In this document: positions 39,057-47,938 of the stretch, one piece after another | Position numbering within the stretch: position 1 is the first letter of the stretch | How the letters are laid out: each line of letters starts with the position of its first letter | Assembly (NCBI GenBank): GCA_031277615.1 | Contig: JAITMC010000011.1 | Span: 108,341 to 172,340, forward strand | Direction: 5' to 3' | Origin: Chryseobacterium sp. | GTDB taxonomy: Bacteria; Bacteroidota; Bacteroidia; Flavobacteriales; Weeksellaceae | DNA length: 64,000 nucleotides | Position numbers and translations under genes: made by a program | The notes under the pieces: model-generated | The model's input: only the letters and a program-made list of their open reading frames with translations | The model's database searches: none | Told to the model about the DNA's origin: nothing

Positions 39057-39962
39057 ATGACACAAAAAGTGAACTTTAAGAATAGAAATCTGATGATGGC
39101 AGGAATTATTTTCTTACCTGAAGGATTTGATGAAAATAAGAAATATGCTTCTTTGGTAGTAAGCCATCCGGCTGGAGGAGTGAAAGAGCAGACTGCCGCT
39201 ATATATGCTGAAAAGATGGCCGGAAAAGGATTTGTTACCCTGGCTTTTGATGCCACCTATCAGGGAGAAAGCACCGGAGAGCCCCGTCATCTGGAAGATC
39301 CGAACGCCAGAGTGGCAGACATCAGTGCCACTGTTGATTATCTCACTACCCTACCTTATGTAGATGCAGACAAAATAGGAGCTATAGGCATTTGCGCCAG
39401 CGGAGGTTATGTAACGGCTGCCACCAAACAGGATCACCGCATTAAAGCAATGGCTTCTGTAAGCGGTGTGGATATAGGGGAAATGTATCACGTAGGCTGG
39501 AATGGAAACGGTCCGGATATGGATATTCCGGCAACTCTGGAAGCCATCGGAAAACAGCGTACTGCAGAAGCCAACGGGGCTGAACCATTGGTATTAGACT
39601 GGATCGGTAAAAAAGAGGATATCCGGATCCCTGAAATGCAGGACGGATATGACTATTATAAAACAGATCGCGCACAACACTGTAACGCTTCGGGAGAACT
39701 CCGTTTTGTAGATCTGCAGGCATTAATCGCTTTTCGGGCTTACGATAGAATTGATACGTTACTGACACAGCCTATATTGATCTTTGCAGGAAGTGAGGCC
39801 GGTACTTTATGGAGCAGCAGGCTTCTGAATGAAAAAGCGGCCAGCAAAGACAAACAACTTATTATTATGCAGGGTGCCAACCATTTCGATCTTTATGATC
39901 AGCCGGAATATACCGGTAAGATCGCAGACCAAATGGAGCCTTTCTTCAAAAATCATCTATAA
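39057..39962 (+). CDS. Alpha/beta hydrolase with cysteine nucleophile (dienelactone-hydrolase-like)
   Basis: A 301-residue cytosolic hydrolase. The nucleophile elbow reads G-I-C113-A-S-G-G, so cysteine replaces serine, as in dienelactone hydrolases (GxCxGG). The histidine is in QGANHFDLYDQPEYTG near the C-terminus. Conserved HPAGGVKEQTA near residue 36 and FDATYQGES fit the YcjY/UFP-type hydrolase group. A paralogue is at 42803-43732; the two bracket three short-chain dehydrogenases. The promoter in front has the tandem TTTGAAAA operator. The cluster is probably for catabolism or detoxification of a carbonyl or ester compound, but the substrate is unknown. Confidence 0.82.
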   Translation: MTQKVNFKNRNLMMAGIIFLPEGFDENKKYASLVVSHPAGGVKEQTAAIYAEKMAGKGFVTLAFDATYQGESTGEPRHLEDPNARVADISATVDYLTTLPYVDADKIGAIGICASGGYVTAATKQDHRIKAMASVSGVDIGEMYHVGWNGNGPDMDIPATLEAIGKQRTAEANGAEPLVLDWIGKKEDIRIPEMQDGYDYYKTDRAQHCNASGELRFVDLQALIAFRAYDRIDTLLTQPILIFAGSEAGTLWSSRLLNEKAASKDKQLIIMQGANHFDLYDQPEYTGKIADQMEPFFKNHL

Positions 39963-39972
39963 AATAAAACCG

Positions 39973-40743
39973 ATGAAACGATTAGAAAATAAAACAGCCA
40001 TTATCACGGGAGCCGGCAGCGGCTATGGAATTGGGGCAGAAACAGCAAGATTATTTGCTGAAGAAGGTGCTTCTGTAGTGGTTACAGGCAGACCTAATTC
40101 AAAAGAAAATCTGGAAAACCTGGTAAAAGAATTAACGGATAAAGGATGCAATGCAGCCTGTATTTTTCTGGATGTTGCCAATGAAGAGCAATGGGAGGAG
40201 GCGGTAAAATTCACGGCAGATACTTATGGAGGAATAGATATATTGGTGAACAATGCAGGAACTCCGGGACCCCGCGGTGATTGGGGAGTAACGTCGGTAT
40301 CTGATGTAGATGCTATTATGGGTACCAATCTCACTTCACAGTTTCTGGGAATTCAGAAAGTGCTTCCTTTTATGGAAAAAGCAGGGGCCGGATCTGTAGT
40401 GAATGTAGGTTCAGCAGCCGGTGTGATTGCTTTTCCGGATGTGAATCCGGGATATGCAGCATCTAAAGGAGCTTCCAGAATGCTTTCAAAATCTGCAGGA
40501 GTAGATCTGGCTAAAAAGAATATCCGTGTCAACTCAGTACTTCCCGGATTAATTGCGACTCCAATGGCAACCCATTATACGGAGGATCCGGAAGCCATGA
40601 AACAATTAAGCAATGCTATTCCGGCAGGCAGAGCAGGCCAGTCAAAAGAAATAGCTACAGCAATTCTGTTTCTGGCCAGTGATGAGGCTTCCTATATCAC
40701 TGCAACAGAACTTATTGTAGACGGAGGCCTTACGGCAATTTAA
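39973..40743 (+). CDS. Short-chain dehydrogenase/reductase (SDR)
   Basis: A classical SDR oxidoreductase of 256 residues, starting at ATG 39973, 10 bp after the preceding hydrolase stop. A longer frame from 39829 would overlap the hydrolase and lacks support. Motifs are the cofactor loop TGAGSGYGIG (residues 11-20), NNAG, and YAASKG with catalytic Tyr and Lys. The C-terminal DGGLTAI is typical of FabG-like SDRs. The cofactor is probably NAD(P). It is followed at 65 bp by two further SDR genes that are more similar to each other than to this one. Confidence 0.88.
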   Translation: MKRLENKTAIITGAGSGYGIGAETARLFAEEGASVVVTGRPNSKENLENLVKELTDKGCNAACIFLDVANEEQWEEAVKFTADTYGGIDILVNNAGTPGPRGDWGVTSVSDVDAIMGTNLTSQFLGIQKVLPFMEKAGAGSVVNVGSAAGVIAFPDVNPGYAASKGASRMLSKSAGVDLAKKNIRVNSVLPGLIATPMATHYTEDPEAMKQLSNAIPAGRAGQSKEIATAILFLASDEASYITATELIVDGGLTAI

Positions 40744-40807
40744 TTATTAAACAATCATATAAGTGGCTGTTGTTAAGGGCAGCCACTCATTCAAAAAAAT
40801 AAAAACA

Positions 40808-41668
40808 ATGAAAAAAGTTTGGTTTATTACCGGAGCGTCATCCGGTTTTGGAAAAGCACTGGCTGAATTGGTACTGGCCCAAGGTGATATTGCAGTACTT
40901 TCTGCACGCCGCCTTGAGCCGCTACAGGAGATCATATCCCAATACGAAGGGCATGCATTGGCCCTTCAGCTTGATGTTACCGATTCCGATGCCTGCAGCC
41001 AGGCACTGAAAGCTACCGTTGAGCAATTCGGACGTATTGATGTACTGGCTAATATTGCCGGAGCCGGGGCTTATGGCGCGCTGGAAGAATTCACCTCCGA
41101 ACAGATCCGTTCCAATATGGAGCTCAATTTCTTTGCTGCGGCTGAATTGTCCCGTAAGGTGCTGCCTCAAATGCGGGCTCAGAGATCAGGACATATTCTT
41201 AACCTCACCAGCATTGCGGGACTGGTTGCTTTCCCTGGTAACGGTCTGTATAACGCATCAAAATTTGCCCTTGAAGGTTTTACTGAAGCTCTGCATCACG
41301 AGGTAAAACCCTTTGGTATACGGGTAACACTGGTTGAGCCTGGTGCCTTCCGTACGGGATTTGCCGGTGCTGCCGCTATGAAGGCAGCCGGAACAATAGA
41401 TGATTATGCAGCACTGGATGCCGGACTGGATGAATACTTCACCAGCCAGGATGGTCAGCAGATGGGCGATCCGGTTAAAGGAATGCAGGTTATCATCGAT
41501 ATGGTGGAAAGTAATACCGCTCCGGTACGTTTAATGCTGGGAGAAGATGCATATCAGCTATGGGAAGGTGCTGTGGAATTGCGCAACCGTGACCTGGCCC
41601 AATGGCGCGAACGTGGTGAAGATACAGCTATTCCGGGAGCAGCAAAAAATCCGGTTCAGGCCCTTTGA
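40808..41668 (+). CDS. SDR family oxidoreductase, paralogue A
   Basis: A 286-residue SDR; the supported start is ATG 40808 (MKKVWFITGASSGFGKAL), because the longer frame from 40763 only adds intergenic sequence. It shows the cofactor loop TGASSGFGKAL and YNASKFALEG with catalytic Tyr/Lys, followed by KPFGIRVTLVEPGAFRTGFAG. This matches the SDR group often annotated as oxidoreductase/short-chain dehydrogenase with EPGxFRT. It is about 60 bp upstream of a close paralogue and clearly arose by tandem duplication. It lies in the hydrolase-SDR cluster under the TTTGAAAA-type promoter or internal promoters. Confidence 0.88.
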   Translation: MKKVWFITGASSGFGKALAELVLAQGDIAVLSARRLEPLQEIISQYEGHALALQLDVTDSDACSQALKATVEQFGRIDVLANIAGAGAYGALEEFTSEQIRSNMELNFFAAAELSRKVLPQMRAQRSGHILNLTSIAGLVAFPGNGLYNASKFALEGFTEALHHEVKPFGIRVTLVEPGAFRTGFAGAAAMKAAGTIDDYAALDAGLDEYFTSQDGQQMGDPVKGMQVIIDMVESNTAPVRLMLGEDAYQLWEGAVELRNRDLAQWRERGEDTAIPGAAKNPVQAL

Positions 41669-41731
41669 TACGGATAACCGGACTGAACAGTTCTTATGTT
41701 TTTATAAAATTTAAAATTAAAAAGTATCATT

Positions 41732-42586
41732 ATGAAAGTTTGGCTGATTACAGGAGCCTCATCAGGATTGGGAAAAGCTCTTGCCCAGGCGGTTATTGCA
41801 AACGGAGATTCGGCAGTGATTACTGCACGCCGCTCAGATCGTTTACAGGAAATTGCCCGGGGATATGAAGAACGGGTTTTACCATTCGTTCTGGATGTTA
41901 CGGATTCCGAGGCAGGAGTTCAGGCAGTGAATGCAACGATAGAGCGTTTTGGCAGAATAGATGTGCTTGCCAATATTGCTGGAAGAGGTGTGGTAGGAGC
42001 TTGTGAGGAATTCAGCCTTGAGCAGCTTCGCGAGCAAATGGAACTGAATTTCTTTGCCGCCGCCGAAATGAGCAGAGCAGTCTTGCCCCATATGCGTAAG
42101 CAGGGTTCCGGGAATATCATCACTTTGAGCAGCATCGCAGGATTGGTCGCCATGAATGCAGCCGGGCCTTATTGTGCCGCTAAATTTGCCATTGAAGGCT
42201 GGACTGAATCTCTTGCCCTTGAAGTTAAGCCTCTCGGAATCCATGTTACACTGGTAGAGCCCGGAGCCTTCCGTACGGAATTTGCAGGAGATGCCAATAT
42301 GCGTCCTGCTCACCAGATTGAAGCTTACAGACCTGTGGTAGCCCCTTTTGAAAACTATCTGGAAGGATCTTCAGGTAAGCAGCTGGGGGATCCTGCAAAA
42401 GCAGCCCGGCGTATGATTGAAGTGGTTCAAAGCAAAGTTCCTCCAATGCGCCTGATGCTGGGACAGGATGCATTCTCCATCTGGGACTCAACCGTTTCGG
42501 AACGTATTGCGGACATTAATGCATGGAGAGAAGCTGGTACGGATACTGCTTTTGATGATGCAAAATTTGTAGAAATCACCCTTTAA
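41732..42586 (+). CDS. SDR family oxidoreductase, paralogue B
   Basis: A 284-residue SDR, duplicate of the gene before it: MKVWLITGASSGLGKALAQ versus MKKVWFITGASSGFGKALAE, and EPGAFRTEFAG versus EPGAFRTGFAG. The cofactor loop and the catalytic YCAAKFAIEG are intact. The two copies have diverged mainly in the C-terminal substrate region, which suggests different substrates. It is followed by a 216-bp gap and then the second cysteine-nucleophile hydrolase, so the cluster may contain a second transcription unit there. Confidence 0.88.
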   Translation: MKVWLITGASSGLGKALAQAVIANGDSAVITARRSDRLQEIARGYEERVLPFVLDVTDSEAGVQAVNATIERFGRIDVLANIAGRGVVGACEEFSLEQLREQMELNFFAAAEMSRAVLPHMRKQGSGNIITLSSIAGLVAMNAAGPYCAAKFAIEGWTESLALEVKPLGIHVTLVEPGAFRTEFAGDANMRPAHQIEAYRPVVAPFENYLEGSSGKQLGDPAKAARRMIEVVQSKVPPMRLMLGQDAFSIWDSTVSERIADINAWREAGTDTAFDDAKFVEITL

Positions 42587-42802
42587 ATAAGAATATTTTC
42601 CCTTTTTATTACAGATTAACTTCAATTTAATCTTAATCATTGAAATAAAATAGAGGTGATCCAAAATCCAGCTATAAAAAAAGTATCTTTAAACTTATGA
42701 GGTCCAAGTAATTATACTTTACAAACCGCATATTCATCAGTTATGTCTTGGTTCACAATCAATGAATTCAAATCAAAATAAATACACTAAAACAATATTA
42801 TC

Positions 42803-43732
42803 ATGTCACAAAAAGTAACATTCAAAAACAGAAACTGGGACGTTGCAGCGATTCTTCAATTTCCCGCCGACTTTGACGAAAACAAACAATATGCAGCCAT
42901 AGTCTGCGCTCATCCTATCAGCAGCTGTAAAGAACAGACCTCAGGAAATATTTATGGAAAGGCATTAGCAGAAGCAGGTTTTATCACCCTGGCATTTGAT
43001 GCTTCCAATCAGGGAGAAAGCGGTGGTGAAGTTCCGTTCCTGGAAGATCCGGCCACCCGTGTGGAAGATTTCCGTTGTGCAGCAGATTATTTAACCACAC
43101 TGCCTTATGTAGACAACAACAGAATCGGAGTACTTGGAATCTGCGGAGGTGGAGGCTATGCAGCCAATGCAGCGATGACCGAGAGACGTTTCAAAGCTGT
43201 AGGAACTGTTGTGGCAGCCAATTACGGAAGAATCATGCGTGAAGGAGATTACAGTGCAGAGGCTGCGGTAAAAACTTTGGAAGCCATTGCCCATCAACGT
43301 ACCGCAGAAGCTAACGGAGCAGAATCTTTCGTTACCACCTATATTCCGGTGAATGAAGAAGTAAGAAAGCAGGCTGGCCTGAATGATATTGATATCGTAG
43401 AAGCCGTAGATTATTATACAACAGCCAGAGGTCAGCAACCGGGTTCTCCCAACAAGCTGTATTTTGCAGGGCTGGCCCCCGCATTCGGCTTTGATGCTTT
43501 TCATTTGGCAGATCATCTTCTTACCCAGCCACTGATGGTGATTGCAGGGGATAAGGCTGGAGCATTCGGCTCCCACAGGGATGCTTATGAACTGTTCAAT
43601 AAGGCAGCTTCTAAAAATAAAACTTTACACATCGTACAGGGAACAAGTCATTATGAGTTGTATGATCAGCCTGAGGCAACAGGAGAAGCGTTGAAACAAC
43701 TTATTCCTTTCTTTAAAGAAAATCTGGCATAA
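42803..43732 (+). CDS. Alpha/beta hydrolase with cysteine nucleophile, paralogue
   Basis: A 309-residue paralogue of the hydrolase at 39057. The nucleophile elbow is G-I-C114-G-G-G-G, again with cysteine, and the C-terminal histidine region is QGTSHYELYDQPEATG. The N-terminus (MSQKVTFKNRNWDVAAILQFP) mirrors MTQKVNFKNRNLMMAGIIFLP. Its upstream gap (42587-42802) holds a TATCTTTA -7-like sequence but no TTTGAAAA repeat, so it may be controlled differently from the first copy. It ends before a strong terminator (43805-43829). Confidence 0.83.
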   Translation: MSQKVTFKNRNWDVAAILQFPADFDENKQYAAIVCAHPISSCKEQTSGNIYGKALAEAGFITLAFDASNQGESGGEVPFLEDPATRVEDFRCAADYLTTLPYVDNNRIGVLGICGGGGYAANAAMTERRFKAVGTVVAANYGRIMREGDYSAEAAVKTLEAIAHQRTAEANGAESFVTTYIPVNEEVRKQAGLNDIDIVEAVDYYTTARGQQPGSPNKLYFAGLAPAFGFDAFHLADHLLTQPLMVIAGDKAGAFGSHRDAYELFNKAASKNKTLHIVQGTSHYELYDQPEATGEALKQLIPFFKENLA

Positions 43733-43804
43733 TTTCTTCAGTTTTTTTAAGGAACGCCGTAAAATCAATTTGTACATCACAGTTGATATGAACCGATGTG
43801 CTCA

Positions 43805-43829
43805 GGCCTTCCGAAAGGAAGGTCTTTTG
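43805..43829 (+). terminator. Rho-independent terminator after the hydrolase/SDR cluster
   Basis: AGGCCTTCC, loop GAAA, GGAAGGTCT form a 9-bp stem with one G-U pair, followed directly by a T-rich tract (TTTTG). It lies about 70 bp after the hydrolase stop. Confidence 0.85.
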
Positions 43830-43957
43830 TTGACAGCAGCAGATCCGGCCAGGCTTCTATACTAAATAAGTTTCATTCCTGCTGATTTCCGGAAAGATTT
43901 TTGGTTTTTCATTTCATTATTCCCTATCCAAACCTGGCCGTATTATTTCATTTTTTT

Positions 43958-43965
43958 TATCTTTG
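43958..43965 (+). promoter_or_regulatory. -7 promoter element; implies leaderless AraC mRNA
   Basis: TATCTTTG matches TAnnTTTG fully and ends only 4 bp before the ATG at 43970. Transcription would begin at or just after the start codon region, and no later Met is available before residue ~140. A leaderless transcript is therefore likely. Confidence 0.45.
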
Positions 43966-43969
43966 ATAT

Positions 43970-44854
43970 ATGGAGGATTCAATATTAAAAAATACAGAAG
44001 ACCTGAAAGATCTCAACCTTAAGCTGAAAGGCTTCAGAGTATTTAAAGTGGAGGAATCATTCAGAGGAGTACCTGAATATTCCCGCAAAAATTTTTATAA
44101 AATATGCCTCCATCATGGAGACAGCACCATTCATTATGCCGATAAGACTGTGGCCGTTAAAGGCTATACCCTTTTCTTCGGAACTCCTCATATTCCGTAT
44201 TCATGGGAAATAGAATCGGAAAAACACAACAGCTATACCTGTATTTTTACGGAAGGTTTCCTGAGCAATAATGAACGGCTGGAAAGTCTTCATCATTCAC
44301 CGCTTTTTAAAATAGGAGGAACTCCGGTGTTTCACCTGGAAGAGAGTTCCTATCAGTTTATAAAGGCTATTTTTGAGAAAATGCTTGAAGAACAGGACTC
44401 AGTATATCATTATAAAGATGAACTTATCAGGAACTATATCAGTCTTATTATTCATGAGGCCCATAAAATGCAGCCTTCAGAGAATTATTTTACCACCGCC
44501 AATGCTTCTTCAAGAATCTCAGGACTGTTTATGGAATTGCTGGAGCGACAGTTCCCCATAGATAATCCCCATCAGCCGTTAACGGTTAAAAATCCCAATG
44601 ATTTTGCAGAAAGACTGAATATTCACGTTAATCATCTTAACAGATCCGTAAAAGAAATAACGGGTAAAACGACCAAAGATCTCATTACAGAACGAATTAC
44701 CACCGAAGCTAAGGAACTGCTGCATTATACAGACTGGAGTATTGCCGATATAGCTTATTCATTAGGGTTTGAATATCCTACCTATTTCAATAACTTTTTC
44801 AAAAGGGTAACAGGAAGTACTCCTAATGCATGGAGGAAGGTTTCAGCGGTCTGA
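43970..44854 (+). CDS. AraC family transcriptional regulator, full length
   Basis: A 294-residue regulator. Residues about 15-170 form the sensor domain shared with the truncated protein at 38443. The C-terminal third carries the helix-turn-helix pair: FAERLNIHVNHLNRSVKEIT and WSIADIAYSLGFEYPTYFNNF, ending with the family RVTGSTPNAWR. It is the only DNA-binding AraC protein directly flanking the hydrolase/SDR cluster and is the best candidate to bind the TTTGAAAA repeats at 38363 and 38966. That link is inferred from proximity. The -7 element directly before its ATG suggests leaderless translation. Confidence 0.9.
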   Translation: MEDSILKNTEDLKDLNLKLKGFRVFKVEESFRGVPEYSRKNFYKICLHHGDSTIHYADKTVAVKGYTLFFGTPHIPYSWEIESEKHNSYTCIFTEGFLSNNERLESLHHSPLFKIGGTPVFHLEESSYQFIKAIFEKMLEEQDSVYHYKDELIRNYISLIIHEAHKMQPSENYFTTANASSRISGLFMELLERQFPIDNPHQPLTVKNPNDFAERLNIHVNHLNRSVKEITGKTTKDLITERITTEAKELLHYTDWSIADIAYSLGFEYPTYFNNFFKRVTGSTPNAWRKVSAV

Positions 44855-45001
44855 AAATATCAGCTATATTCTTTTCCCTTAATAACTTTAGCAGCGGTAG
44901 AGCAATAAGTTGCATAATTTCCGGAAAATTCCGTAACTGACTGATCCTATTTATTCATCAACAGACAGTCTCTTTAATCTTTCCGTTACCCTTTTTTATT
45001 T

Positions 45002-46318
45002 TTATTCCACAAACCAGATCTCAAATCTGCTCCCCTGCTCCAGAGGCTTATAATTCAGGTATCCTTTGTGTGCTTCAATAATGCTCTTGCTAAGGGTCAG
45101 CCCGATACCGGAACCACCGCTTCTCGTCGTGAAAAAAGGAAGAAAAATCTTGTCCTGAATCTCCTTCTGAATGCCTGCTCCGTTATCTTCCACACTTAGG
45201 ACAATCCGTTTATTCCGGGTTTTGAGTTCGGTTTTTATTATTTTTTCAACACTGTCTGAAACGGCATAAACTGCATTCAGATAAAGATTAATCAGACAGC
45301 GTTCAATCATTTTTTCATCCGCGAAAACGATCGTATTTTCCAATGAATTAACCATCGTAATCTGATTTTTTTCAAACTCAGGCTTCAGAATGTTGAGGAC
45401 GGATTCTACGACATCCGTTAAGAAAACTTTTTTGAAGACGGGCTTCGGAAGTTCTGCAACCTGCCTGTAATCATCTACAAAATTCAGAAGCTGTTTCGAT
45501 TTTGAACCGATCACCATCAGGCTTTCCTTCATATCCTGCTGGTCTTCTTTTTCTATAACATCCTGGTTCGCAACATATTCAAGATTCTGAATTAAACTGT
45601 TCACAGGAGTCAGAGTATTCAGAAGTTCGTGGGAAATCACTTTCATCAGGTTATTCCACGCATGTTTTTCTTTTTGCTCAATGATTTTCTGAACAGATTC
45701 CAAAGTGATAATGTAAAACCGGTGCTGCGTATTTCTCACCTGTTTTGTTCTTAAAGAATAAGACTGTTTTGCATTTTCATTAATCGAAATATCAAAAAAT
45801 TCCTGGGAGTTTTCATAATGGGTTTCTTCAATGATTTTATAAAAATCAGGGATTTTGCTTTCGTAAAGATTCCAGAAATTGTATTTCGGGATTTCCAGGA
45901 TTTCCAGAAAAACAGGATTCACATAAAAGACTTCCCAGCCGTTATTGTTTTCTGAAAGAATCATCAGCCCGGTTTCCAGCTGGTTCAGAATTTCCTCATA
46001 CAACAGTTTGTAAGAAGAAAAGGAAAGATGCTCTTCCCTACTTTGATAATAAAGTTTTACCGCATGATCCACCAGACTGTTTTCTTCGGTTTTCGGAAAC
46101 AGCGAAAAATCTTTTTTCTGAATCGCCAAAAGCAGTTTTTCCGTTTTCTGAGCATAAGATAACGCTGCCGTTTGTGCAGAAATAATACCGGCCGCGCTCC
46201 CCAATGAAAATAATATACAGCTGAACCATTTGCTCTGCGAATAAAAATCAAACGCAAAAATTCCGCAGACAACCGCCAACAGCATAAAGATTAACCAGAT
46301 TACCTTATTTTTATTCAT
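45002..46318 (-). CDS. Sensor histidine kinase of an NtrC-type two-component system
   Basis: A 438-residue inner-membrane kinase. Two hydrophobic segments near 7-25 and 31-49 leave almost no periplasmic loop, so it senses within the membrane or cytosol. A PAS-like region (about 95-210) precedes the HisKA box VISH230ELLNTLTP. The ATPase part has NLYLNAVYAV (N box), EDNGAGIQ (G1) and GSGIGLTLSKSI (G2). It is 24 bp downstream of the response regulator gene, so the two form an operon. The partner efflux operon is divergent, which suggests the kinase senses the exported compound or envelope stress. Confidence 0.92.
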   Translation of the reverse strand: MNKNKVIWLIFMLLAVVCGIFAFDFYSQSKWFSCILFSLGSAAGIISAQTAALSYAQKTEKLLLAIQKKDFSLFPKTEENSLVDHAVKLYYQSREEHLSFSSYKLLYEEILNQLETGLMILSENNNGWEVFYVNPVFLEILEIPKYNFWNLYESKIPDFYKIIEETHYENSQEFFDISINENAKQSYSLRTKQVRNTQHRFYIITLESVQKIIEQKEKHAWNNLMKVISHELLNTLTPVNSLIQNLEYVANQDVIEKEDQQDMKESLMVIGSKSKQLLNFVDDYRQVAELPKPVFKKVFLTDVVESVLNILKPEFEKNQITMVNSLENTIVFADEKMIERCLINLYLNAVYAVSDSVEKIIKTELKTRNKRIVLSVEDNGAGIQKEIQDKIFLPFFTTRSGGSGIGLTLSKSIIEAHKGYLNYKPLEQGSRFEIWFVE

Positions 46319-46342
46319 TTATTTTTCAACTAACAATCTATT

Positions 46343-47686
46343 TTAAAGATTAAATTTTTCCATTCTTCTATACAATGCAGCTCTCGATAAGCCCAGATCT
46401 TCCGCGGCGAGCGATATATTTCCCCGGTGTTTCTTCAACGCTTTTCTGATCAGAACTTCTTCCATTTCCTCGATGTTCAGATTCACTATTGTATTCGTTG
46501 ATTCCTCATCCTGTGGCATCAGCAGTCTGAGTTTTTTTTCACCGGAGAGGATAACACTTCTTTCGATAGAATGATCGAGTTCACGGATGTTACCAGGCCA
46601 GAAATAATGCGTTAATTCTGAAATTAAACCATCATTTAACTCCAGTTCAGGCTTGTGATACTTCTGTCTGTATTTTTCCAGAAAATAACCGGCCAAAACC
46701 GGGATATCCTCCAAACGTTCTCTCAGACTCGGAATATGCAGTTCCACCGTGTTGATTCTGTAATACAGATCTTTCCGGAAACGGTTTTCCGTAATCGCCT
46801 GTTTGAGATTTTCATTGGTGGCAAAAATAAATCTCACATCCAGCAGGCGCTCTTTGCTTTCACCAATTCTGGACAGTTTTCTGTTTTGAATCAGGCTCAG
46901 CAATTTGGTCTGAAGGTGAAGCGGAAGATTTCCTATTTCATCAAGGAAAACCGTTCCGTTTTCAGCATTTTCAATTTTTCCGGCGTAATCCTGATGGGCA
47001 TCTGTAAACGCTCCTTTTTTGTAGCCGAACAGTTCTGCCTCAAAGAGATTCTCAGAAAGACTTCCCAAATCGATATGCACAAAAGGCTGGTTTTTCCTTT
47101 CCGACAATTCGTGGATCTGTTCTGCCAAAACATATTTTCCGGTTCCGTTTTCTCCCAAAAGTAAAACATTGGCATCGGTGGCAGAAACCCGTTCAATAAG
47201 ATTCATCACTTCCTGCATGGCAGGAGATTTTGTTTCCAGCTGATACCGGCTGGTTCTGATGTTTACATTTTCCCACTGTTTCAGCTTTTTATTTTTCCGG
47301 GAAACATCAACAGCAAGATTTACAGAGGCATATAATTTTTCGTTATCCCAGGGTTTCAGGATAAAATCTGAAGCTCCGTTTTTTAAAGCTTCAACAGCCA
47401 ATTCCACTTCTCCGTAAGCGGTCATCAGAATAATCGGAAGGTGGGGTTCCAGCGTTTTGATCTCCTGCATCCAGTACAATCCGTCCTGCCCGCTTTCAAA
47501 ACCTTTCCGGAAATTCATATCCAGAAGAACAGCGTCAACCTGCTGTTCAGATAAAAATTTAAGAATACTTTTGGGTTGGCTCAGACCGCTGACTTCCGTG
47601 AAAAATTTCTTGAGCCAGACTCTTGCCGAAAATAAAATATCCTCGTCATCATCAACAATTAAAATATGAGCTTCTTTTTTTCGCAT
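46343..47686 (-). CDS. Sigma-54-dependent response regulator (NtrC/AtoC type)
   Basis: A 447-residue activator with receiver, AAA+ and Fis-type domains. The receiver has acidic D12/D13 and phospho-acceptor D56 (VLLDMNF). The AAA+ domain has Walker A GENGTGKY, Walker B TVFLDEIGNL, and an L1 loop reading GAFTDA where the sigma-54 contact motif is normally GAFTGA. The C-terminal helix-turn-helix NISLAAEDLGLSRAALYRRM is Fis-like. The divergent efflux operon has a matching sigma-54 promoter and two palindromic sites in the shared intergenic region, so this regulator very likely activates it. The first gene of its operon, followed by the kinase. Confidence 0.93.
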   Translation of the reverse strand: MRKKEAHILIVDDDEDILFSARVWLKKFFTEVSGLSQPKSILKFLSEQQVDAVLLDMNFRKGFESGQDGLYWMQEIKTLEPHLPIILMTAYGEVELAVEALKNGASDFILKPWDNEKLYASVNLAVDVSRKNKKLKQWENVNIRTSRYQLETKSPAMQEVMNLIERVSATDANVLLLGENGTGKYVLAEQIHELSERKNQPFVHIDLGSLSENLFEAELFGYKKGAFTDAHQDYAGKIENAENGTVFLDEIGNLPLHLQTKLLSLIQNRKLSRIGESKERLLDVRFIFATNENLKQAITENRFRKDLYYRINTVELHIPSLRERLEDIPVLAGYFLEKYRQKYHKPELELNDGLISELTHYFWPGNIRELDHSIERSVILSGEKKLRLLMPQDEESTNTIVNLNIEEMEEVLIRKALKKHRGNISLAAEDLGLSRAALYRRMEKFNL

Positions 47687-47790
47687 TGCTTTTATATCTA
47701 TTGAGTGTACTGTTTGCCTGATTTAAGATTTTCAATGGTCATTTCTTTATCATTTTAAAAAGCAGGCTCTATCACCAAAATCGGATTTAA

Positions 47791-47827
47791 TGTCCGTTTC
47801 CGCACAAAAAGTGTCCGGTAATGAACA
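47791..47827. promoter_or_regulatory. Two tandem enhancer-like palindromes for the NtrC-type regulator
   Basis: Site 1 (47791-47806) is TGTCCG-TTTC-CGCACA, an interrupted palindrome. Site 2 (47812-47827) is TGTCCG-GTAA-TGAACA, with the left half identical and the right half partly conserved. Their spacing is 21 bp, two helical turns. Their centre lies about 108 bp upstream of the start predicted from the sigma-54 promoter, the usual range for NtrC-type enhancers. Confidence 0.75.
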
Positions 47828-47890
47828 GTTTTAAAATCAGTAAAATAATATGTTATCACATTGTCAGAGCGTTAGGCAATTATAAATCTG

Positions 47891-47906
47891 TGGCATCTAC
47901 ATTGCG
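47891..47906 (+). promoter_or_regulatory. Sigma-54 promoter of the efflux operon
   Basis: TGGCAT-CTACA-TTGCG matches the -24/-12 consensus TGGCAC-N5-TTGCA with the essential GG (47892-47893) and GC (47904-47905) exactly spaced. Transcription is predicted to start near 47917, 22 bp before the first start codon of the operon. Confidence 0.85.
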
Positions 47907-47938
47907 TAATCTACTGTATGTAAAACAGTTATCTGAAT

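Noticed and set aside
39829-39972. N-terminal extension of the first SDR
   Set aside because: It would overlap the hydrolase gene by 134 bp; the cofactor loop sits at the usual distance from ATG 39973.
40763-40807. N-terminal extension of SDR paralogue A
   Set aside because: ATG 40808 gives an N-terminus matching its duplicate at 41732.
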